Assembly: GCA_021772215.1 (NCBI GenBank)
Contig: JAJFMK010000297.1
Span: 1-18,547, forward strand
Reading direction: 5' to 3'
DNA length: 18,547 bases
Source: Chlamydiota bacterium
GTDB lineage: Bacteria; Chlamydiota; Chlamydiia; Chlamydiales; JAJFMK01
Of the stretch, positions 14,732 to 18,547 are shown one piece after another. Each line of letters starts with the position of its first letter. Position 1 is the first letter of the stretch. The notes beneath the pieces were generated by a model. That model ran no database searches. It was not told where the DNA came from and saw nothing but the letters and a program-made list of their open reading frames with translations. A program made the translations under genes and the position numbers.

Positions 14732-15772
14732 ATGGGTGACATGAGAATTGATGGCGGCAGCGCCCCTATTTCGGGTGACAACCCCGACGAAGAGATTCAA
14801 GATGATCCAATTTCCGATCTTGATCAAGAAATCCAGGAAGCGGTAGCTAAGGCGAGAGAACATCACGATGCTAAATCTGCAGAATTCAGTGCGAAAATCA
14901 AGATCAAACAGTCGATTGGAATGGAAGGGATCAAAGAGCAGATCTTCGGGCATAAACCTCTCTTGGGAAACCATAAATTGGGTACGATTTTGGAGGCAAG
15001 GGAGGCAATCTTATCAAAATTTGGCGACAAGGCAACGAATAAAAAGGCATTAAATAAACTAGAAGCCTTTGAACAAAAACTTCGCCAAAAAGGTCAGATA
15101 AAAGAGGCGAATAATGTTAGGTATGCTCGGCAAGAACTAGAACATCCTGACGAGCTACAATTCTCTCAATTAGATAGTGTGGAAAATGCAACTAAAGAGC
15201 TTACAAGGCTAATCGAAACACTTCCAGAAGATATCACCCCATACAATTTTTTGACTGATGTAGAAGAACAGACAACCACCTTTTTACAAAATTTAGGATA
15301 CGATGCTGAAGCTGGTAATCTCAAGGCTGGTTTACAAAAACTGAAGCCGAAGTTTGAAAATATTTTAAGCAAATCAGAACAGAAAGTTGCCAAGAAACAG
15401 AAGAATAGAAGTGAAGAAGCTCTTAAGGGAAGGATAAAAACGGGAACCGAGGGAAAGGATGCTCTACCTCGTCAGCCACAGATAAAGCAGACAGGCAAAC
15501 CTGTTGTGGAAAAGCCGCCAGATCGCCTTGAATTACTCCATAAATTACGAACAACCTTCCTAAATTACGCAAATAGCGACAATTCTCCCTCACCAAAAGA
15601 GGCTCTTTCCAATTTAAAACGTGATCTAAGATTACTGGCAAAAAGAGGCAGCTCAAAAAGCGCCAAAATGCAGCAAGAGATTATCAAGCAGATCGAGGCA
15701 GATCTTAAAAATCAAGATTTAACCCACCGGCAGATTGTTGAACAAATCAACATTCAGATTCACCATGAATAA
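14732..15772 (+). CDS. Hydrophilic coiled-coil orphan protein, candidate effector
   Basis: This 346-aa protein matches no family I recognise. It is highly charged and Gln/Lys/Glu-rich, with no signal peptide, membrane segment or cysteine. The first 25 residues are acidic and flexible (DGGSAPISGDNPDEEIQDD), as in type III secretion N termini. Predicted long helices cover about 25-65, 100-135 and 190-240, and another helix-rich region (about 275-345) ends in EQINIQIHHE. A Pro-rich break lies near 250-272. Promoter and ribosome-binding site are strong, so expression is likely. It stands alone, divergent from the efflux operon and convergent with the Fur-like gene. A secreted effector or a chaperone/structural protein are both possible; function is unknown. 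Confidence 0.7.
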   Translation: MGDMRIDGGSAPISGDNPDEEIQDDPISDLDQEIQEAVAKAREHHDAKSAEFSAKIKIKQSIGMEGIKEQIFGHKPLLGNHKLGTILEAREAILSKFGDKATNKKALNKLEAFEQKLRQKGQIKEANNVRYARQELEHPDELQFSQLDSVENATKELTRLIETLPEDITPYNFLTDVEEQTTTFLQNLGYDAEAGNLKAGLQKLKPKFENILSKSEQKVAKKQKNRSEEALKGRIKTGTEGKDALPRQPQIKQTGKPVVEKPPDRLELLHKLRTTFLNYANSDNSPSPKEALSNLKRDLRLLAKRGSSKSAKMQQEIIKQIEADLKNQDLTHRQIVEQINIQIHHE

Positions 15773-15799
15773 TTTGAAGAAGATGCCAAATAGGTCGAA

Positions 15800-16171
15800 T
15801 CAACCATTACACTCTAGGCAAAAGCCGTTCAACGTGATTGAGTGGCCCATAAGATTAAAGCCTTCGGGGATCATATCTGCGAGTCCTTTAGGGCATTTAT
15901 TGAGGACATAAATTTCACTACATCCATCACACAAAAAATAGTGATGATGCCCCTTATTGGAAATTTCATAACAAGATTTCTCTCCTGGAAGCTCTATCAA
16001 AGAGATCTTCTCCTCTTCAACCAGCGCTCTTATCGTTCTATAGACTGTCGAGAGATTGATTTTAGGCGCCTCCTCGGCAGCTTTTGACAAAATCTCTTCC
16101 ACATAAAGAGGTCTTTTTGAATCTGAGAGGCTCTTCAAAATTGCCATCCTCTGCTTGGTCATGCGCTTCAT
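15800..16171 (-). CDS. Fur-family metalloregulator (Zur/PerR-like)
   Basis: This 123-aa protein belongs to the ferric uptake regulator family. The N-terminal winged helix has MTKQRMAILKSL and the recognition-helix motif LSTVYRTIRALVE (40-52). The dimerisation domain has the metal-ligand stretch GHHHYFLCDGC (74-84), with H75-H77 and the structural zinc pair C81/C84, plus a second pair C118/C121 near the end (FCLECNG). Two CxxC pairs mark a structural zinc site. The metal it senses (iron, zinc, manganese or peroxide-linked) cannot be told apart from sequence. It is shorter than E. coli Fur and lacks a His-rich tail. It diverges from a small secreted Cys-rich peptide gene, with a perfect inverted repeat between them. 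AAGGG supports the ATG. Confidence 0.9.
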   Translation of the reverse strand: MKRMTKQRMAILKSLSDSKRPLYVEEILSKAAEEAPKINLSTVYRTIRALVEEEKISLIELPGEKSCYEISNKGHHHYFLCDGCSEIYVLNKCPKGLADMIPEGFNLMGHSITLNGFCLECNG

Positions 16172-16194
16172 ATGAAACCCTTATCATTTTCTTA

Positions 16195-16224
16195 TTGCAA
16201 ATGATTTTGCATTTGCATTATGGT
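16195..16224 (+). promoter_or_regulatory. Probable Fur-family operator within promoter of the small peptide gene
   Basis: TGCAAATG (16196-16203) and CATTTGCA (16210-16217) are perfect 8-bp inverted repeats with a 6-base spacer, 22 bp in all, AT-rich like Fur/Zur boxes. TTGCAA (16195-16200) and TATGGT (16219-16224) form a plausible rightward -35/-10 with 18-base spacing, so the repeat fills the promoter. It lies 25 bases before the regulator's own start. Control of both genes by the Fur-like protein is inference. Confidence 0.6.
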
Positions 16225-16259
16225 AACACTGTTTCTTAAATTTTTCAAGGAGATAGCAG

Positions 16260-16400
16260 ATGAAGCGTAGTCTAATGATTTTTCTTTTGGCAGGTATTGC
16301 CTTCACAACTTTAACTAGCACTGAGACTTTTTCTGCAAAGAAAGGGATTGATGTCAGCACAATTGTCGCTTGCGGATGCTGCGGCGGCAACGACGACTAG
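16260..16400 (+). CDS. Small secreted Cys-Gly-Cys-Cys peptide, 46 aa
   Basis: A short frame with strong support: AAGGAG lies 8 bases before the ATG. The protein has a classical signal peptide, basic start MKRS, hydrophobic core LMIFLLAGIAF, polar end with possible cleavage after TFSA (residue 26), then a mature part of about 20 residues ending VACGCCGGNDD (C38, C40, C41 plus two terminal Asp). Clustered thiols and carboxylates suggest metal binding in the periplasm or outside the cell. The gene diverges from a Fur-family regulator with a shared candidate operator, which points to metal or redox control. It has no family I recognise. A modified peptide precursor is a less likely alternative because no maturation enzymes are nearby. 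Confidence 0.6.
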   Translation: MKRSLMIFLLAGIAFTTLTSTETFSAKKGIDVSTIVACGCCGGNDD

Positions 16401-16412
16401 ATCAACTGATAT

Positions 16413-16424
16413 GGAGCCGCTGAA
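16413..16424. repeat. Solo copy of the MITE terminal 12-mer
   Basis: GGAGCCGCTGAA is identical to the outer 12 bases of the left terminal repeat of the element at 5076-5238. No matching inverted partner was found nearby, so this is at most a remnant. It starts 12 bases after the small peptide gene's stop. Confidence 0.35.
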
Positions 16425-16448
16425 TCTCTCAGCTACCCCCTTGAACTG

Positions 16449-16472
16449 ACAAAAAGTGGTACCACTTTTTGT
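16449..16472. terminator. 24-bp perfect palindrome, possible bidirectional terminator
   Basis: The half-sequence ACAAAAAGTGGT (16449-16460) is exactly mirrored by 16461-16472. As RNA it folds to a stem with A-rich left and U-rich right arms on either strand, suitable for stopping transcripts of the small peptide gene and of the ATPase gene from the other side. The GC core is short. An operator or transposon-end relic is the alternative. Confidence 0.4.
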
Positions 16473-16477
16473 AAGAT

Positions 16478-16509
16478 AATGACATTTTCTCCAATGATAA
16501 AATGTTATT
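16478..16509. repeat. AT-rich hairpin downstream of the ATPase gene
   Basis: AATGACATTTT (16478-16488) and AAAATGTTATT (16499-16509) form an 11-bp stem with one mismatch and a 10-base loop. It may contribute to the 3' end of the leftward ATPase transcript. Confidence 0.35.
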
Positions 16510-16541
16510 TTCGATCAAAATAGGGTTGTGAAGTGAAGCTT

Positions 16542-17759
16542 TTAATTGATGATCTTTCCAGACCAGAGCATCTCTAAAAAATCTCTCCACGGAAGAATAT
16601 CAATCTCTTGATCTCCCTCCCCTTTGATCTTTCTCTTTCTAGGAGATCTGCTAACAACAAGCGCTTTTTTGGGTCGATAGTCGTTTTGAAAAGCAACAAG
16701 CCCTCTAAGGTCACTTTTTCTTACCTGTTCACTAATTTTGATCTCAATAGCCACCTCTGCATCACCTAAGATAAGGTCAACCTCCAACCCAGCCCTTGTT
16801 CGCCAAAAGTGAATAGGAAAATCTAAACCTTTTAACCCTCGGTAAGCCATAATCTCCATCAAGATATAATGTTCAAAGGCACTGCCAGCTTCACTACCTT
16901 TGAGCTCTTGTATTGTTCTTTTTGTCAGTTGATTCACCACACCCACATCAAAAAAATAGAATTTTGGTGTAGCAACTAGATCCTCTCTTTTGATCCTATT
17001 TTTGTAAGGGTAGAGAAAATACCCTAACATTGTATCGTGGAGAATTTGGTAATACTCTTTCACAGTCTTTGAATCGATCCCGCAATCTCTCGAAATGTTG
17101 GAAAGATTGAGCGTCTCACCATTAGAAAAACTAGCGACATCAAGAAATTCTGCAAAAGCCCTTAAATTACGAGTTAATCCCTCCTCTTTGATCTCCTCTT
17201 TAAGATAATCATTAATATAAGCTTTAGCGCTCCTTTTCCAATGTGCTGCTGAGGAGCTATAATGAGAGGGAATCAAACCAAAATTCAGTGCGCGAAGAAG
17301 ATCAAAATCTGGAATCTCTGGATAGACAAGAGGAAAAAACTCATATCTCCATGCGCGCCCACCGAGGAGATTGATCCCTTCTCGTCTGAGCTTTCGTGCA
17401 CTCGATCCGCAAAGGATAAATGAGGCGTTCACCTTTTCAATCAAAAGATGAACCTCATCTAACAAGAGAGGGATTTTTTGCACTTCATCAATGATAATAG
17501 GTTTCAAGAGCTGCTTTTTGTCTAAAGCAAGGATTTCTTCTCTTAAAAGATGTGGCTGTTTGAGAAATCGAAAATAGAGATCTGTCTCCAGAAGATCGTA
17601 ATAGACTGAGTCAGGAAAATGTTTTCTCAAGTAATGGGATTTCCCTGTTTTTCTCGCCCCCCATAAAAATGCAGACTGCCCCTTTGGAAGGTTCATTTTT
17701 AAGATGCGCTTAAACTCTTTTTCATGCCTTTGCAAGAGAGACTCATTTTTTAATTTCAT
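16542..17759 (-). CDS. DUF4143-type AAA ATPase with C-terminal nuclease-like domain
   Basis: This 405-aa protein matches the widespread ATPase (AAA_14) plus DUF4143 family. Walker A is GARKTGKS (34-41), Walker B is IIIDEVQ (88-94), and FILCGSSARKL (114-124) fits the sensor strand, followed by the family motif LLGGRAWRYEFFPL (131-144). A middle helix-turn-helix-like segment (ISRDCGIDSKTVKEYYQIL, 222-240) precedes the DUF4143 part. There FYFFDVGVVNQL, GSAFEHYILMEI and then EVDLIL...VAIEIK (E326, D328, E339, K341) resemble a PD-(D/E)xK nuclease core. Length is usual and the active residues are present. Its biological role is not established for the family; it is common in accessory regions. AGGAG lies 6 bases before the ATG, and repeats at its promoter suggest autoregulation. 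It is monocistronic. Confidence 0.9.
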   Translation of the reverse strand: MKLKNESLLQRHEKEFKRILKMNLPKGQSAFLWGARKTGKSHYLRKHFPDSVYYDLLETDLYFRFLKQPHLLREEILALDKKQLLKPIIIDEVQKIPLLLDEVHLLIEKVNASFILCGSSARKLRREGINLLGGRAWRYEFFPLVYPEIPDFDLLRALNFGLIPSHYSSSAAHWKRSAKAYINDYLKEEIKEEGLTRNLRAFAEFLDVASFSNGETLNLSNISRDCGIDSKTVKEYYQILHDTMLGYFLYPYKNRIKREDLVATPKFYFFDVGVVNQLTKRTIQELKGSEAGSAFEHYILMEIMAYRGLKGLDFPIHFWRTRAGLEVDLILGDAEVAIEIKISEQVRKSDLRGLVAFQNDYRPKKALVVSRSPRKRKIKGEGDQEIDILPWRDFLEMLWSGKIIN

Positions 17760-17770
17760 AACTTACTCCT

Positions 17771-17842
17771 GATTTTACATAAAAATCGGGAATATATTCC
17801 AGATTTTCATAGTAATTTCGGAATTCATTCCAGATTTTCATA
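17771..17842. repeat. 31-bp direct repeats with GGAAT-N2-ATTCC palindromes before the ATPase gene
   Basis: GATTTT recurs at 17771, 17802 and 17833, exactly 31 bases apart. ATTCCAGATTTTCATA is identical at 17796-17811 and 17827-17842, and a weaker copy ends at the ribosome-binding site. Between repeats lie GGAATATATTCC (17789-17800) and GGAATTCATTCC (17820-17831). Regular three-turn spacing of palindromes fits cooperative operator binding or iterons. Confidence 0.7.
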
Positions 17843-17887
17843 AACGAAAACGGTTAACCATATAATTATAAATGAGTTACATGTTTG

Positions 17888-18499
17888 TTAATTTTTGAAG
17901 TTTTCTCGGAGGGCAATCATCGCATTTTGAAGTTCTTTGGTGAGCTGCTCTTTTGCTTCCTTTTTGTCCAGGTGGGTAAAGGAGGCGGGATAGATGGCAG
18001 GACCGAAGGCGGCGCGCAGCTTTCCTGAGAACTTGGGTCGCTTTTTGCCTTTGCCCCAAACATCGTAGGCGCCATCGACATAACAGGGAATGATCGGTGC
18101 TTTCGATTGAAGGGAGAGCATTGCCGCCCCCTCTTTTAAGGGACACATATCGCCGTTAAGTGAGCGTCCCCCTTCAGGGAAGATAAGAACTTTTTCGCCG
18201 CGCTTGAGACAACGAAGCACAGTTTTGAAGGCGGAGACGTCGGCGTTGGAGGGCTTGACGGGGTGGGAGTTGAGTTTGCGAATAAACCAGCCAAAAAATT
18301 TATTACGAAAGAGACTATCGCGCGCTAAGAAATGGATCTTCTCAGGCGACGAGCAGGCGACAATTGGTGGGTCTAGGTATGAGATGTGGTTGGCGCAGAT
18401 CAGGGCCGCCCCCTCAACGAAATGCTCTTGGCCCTTCACTTCAAGGCGATAAAAGAGCTTTAAAAACATCTTAGCGATAAAGAGAACTGTCGGATACAT
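17888..18499 (-). CDS. plsC: 1-acyl-sn-glycerol-3-phosphate acyltransferase
   Basis: This 203-aa enzyme transfers an acyl chain to lysophosphatidic acid to make phosphatidic acid, the second step of phospholipid synthesis at the inner membrane. The acyltransferase signature NHISYLD (37-43, catalytic H38 and D43) is followed by the glycerol-phosphate-binding FPEGGRS (107-113) and the late motif APIIPCYVDGA (134-144). The N-terminal stretch YPTVLFIAKMFLKLFYRL is a hydrophobic anchor. It is shorter than E. coli PlsC (245 aa) but normal for compact homologues. Its ATG overlaps the upstream stop codon (TGATG), so it is translationally coupled to that gene; cmk-plsC is the known order in chlamydiae. 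An alternative lysophospholipid acyltransferase role cannot be excluded. Confidence 0.92.
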   Translation of the reverse strand: MYPTVLFIAKMFLKLFYRLEVKGQEHFVEGAALICANHISYLDPPIVACSSPEKIHFLARDSLFRNKFFGWFIRKLNSHPVKPSNADVSAFKTVLRCLKRGEKVLIFPEGGRSLNGDMCPLKEGAAMLSLQSKAPIIPCYVDGAYDVWGKGKKRPKFSGKLRAAFGPAIYPASFTHLDKKEAKEQLTKELQNAMIALRENFKN

Positions 18500-18547
18500 C
18501 AGCTGACCACCTTCTGATAAAGACTTAAGATCTGATCGACAACCTCC
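18499..18547 (-). CDS. cmk: C-terminal 15 codons of the gene upstream of plsC, probably cytidylate kinase
   Basis: The minus-strand frame reads EVVDQILSLYQKVVS then TGA at 18499-18501, whose last base is the first base of the plsC ATG. A short amphipathic helix at the C terminus fits cytidylate kinase, and cmk directly precedes plsC in known chlamydial genomes. The identification rests mainly on this order because only 15 residues are visible. Confidence 0.4.
   Translation of the reverse strand, partial: EVVDQILSLYQKVVS

Noticed and set aside
17743..17841. Minus-strand 32-codon frame (MKIWNEF...) overlapping the ATPase start, a possible leader peptide
   Set aside because: No ribosome-binding site before its ATG, and it lies across direct repeats whose 31-bp period is not a multiple of three, so an open frame by chance is more likely.
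1..18547. tRNA, rRNA, riboswitch and CRISPR signals
   Set aside because: No cloverleaf-like sequence, conserved rRNA segment or spaced repeat array was recognised by eye on either strand.

Overview
The window reads as accessory-rich chromosome from an obligate intracellular bacterium, most likely a member of the Chlamydiota (a Waddlia/Parachlamydia-like environmental chlamydia). The lineage call is inference. It rests on a probable cmk end overlapping plsC at the right edge (the cmk-plsC order known in chlamydiae), two tandem proteins with a bilobed hydrophobic domain like chlamydial inclusion-membrane (Inc) proteins, a eukaryotic-type kinase, and several large hydrophilic orphans that look like secreted effectors. 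No rRNA, tRNA or CRISPR was seen.

Left part (1-2272): the 3' end of gnd with a hairpin over its stop codon, then a convergent type IV toxin-antitoxin pair (abiEi-abiEii). The abiEi promoter carries an 11-bp inverted repeat placed as an operator. A short degenerate copy of the gnd tail lies on the far side of the pair, suggesting insertion at gnd.

2273-5243: a Hanks-type kinase diverges from two tandem Inc-like genes. The first Inc-like gene is broken, or programmed, by a -1 frameshift at a C-AAA-AAG site. A strong terminator follows, then a doubtful lysine-rich ORF that runs into a 163-bp MITE-like element with 17-bp inverted termini and a possible 4-bp target duplication.

5244-8978: an exported histidine phosphatase, then a winged-helix plus nucleotidyltransferase pair bracketed by two large palindromes built from the same half-site. 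One palindrome is at the pair's own promoter, the other at the promoter of the phosphatase gene. Next is a 666-codon orphan with a duplicated module around a cysteine cluster.

8965-14586: a three-gene tripartite RND efflux operon on the minus strand (adaptor lipoprotein, HAE1-type pump, NodT/TolC-type outer membrane lipoprotein), with overlapping reading frames.

14702-18547: a coiled-coil hydrophilic orphan with an extended -10 promoter; a small Fur-family regulator diverging from a 46-codon gene for a secreted Cys-Gly-Cys-Cys peptide, with a perfect inverted repeat between them; a DUF4143-type AAA ATPase with 31-bp repeats in its promoter; then plsC and the tail of the probable cmk gene. 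The metalloregulator/peptide pair, the bracketing palindromes and the frameshifted Inc-like gene are the most promising leads.
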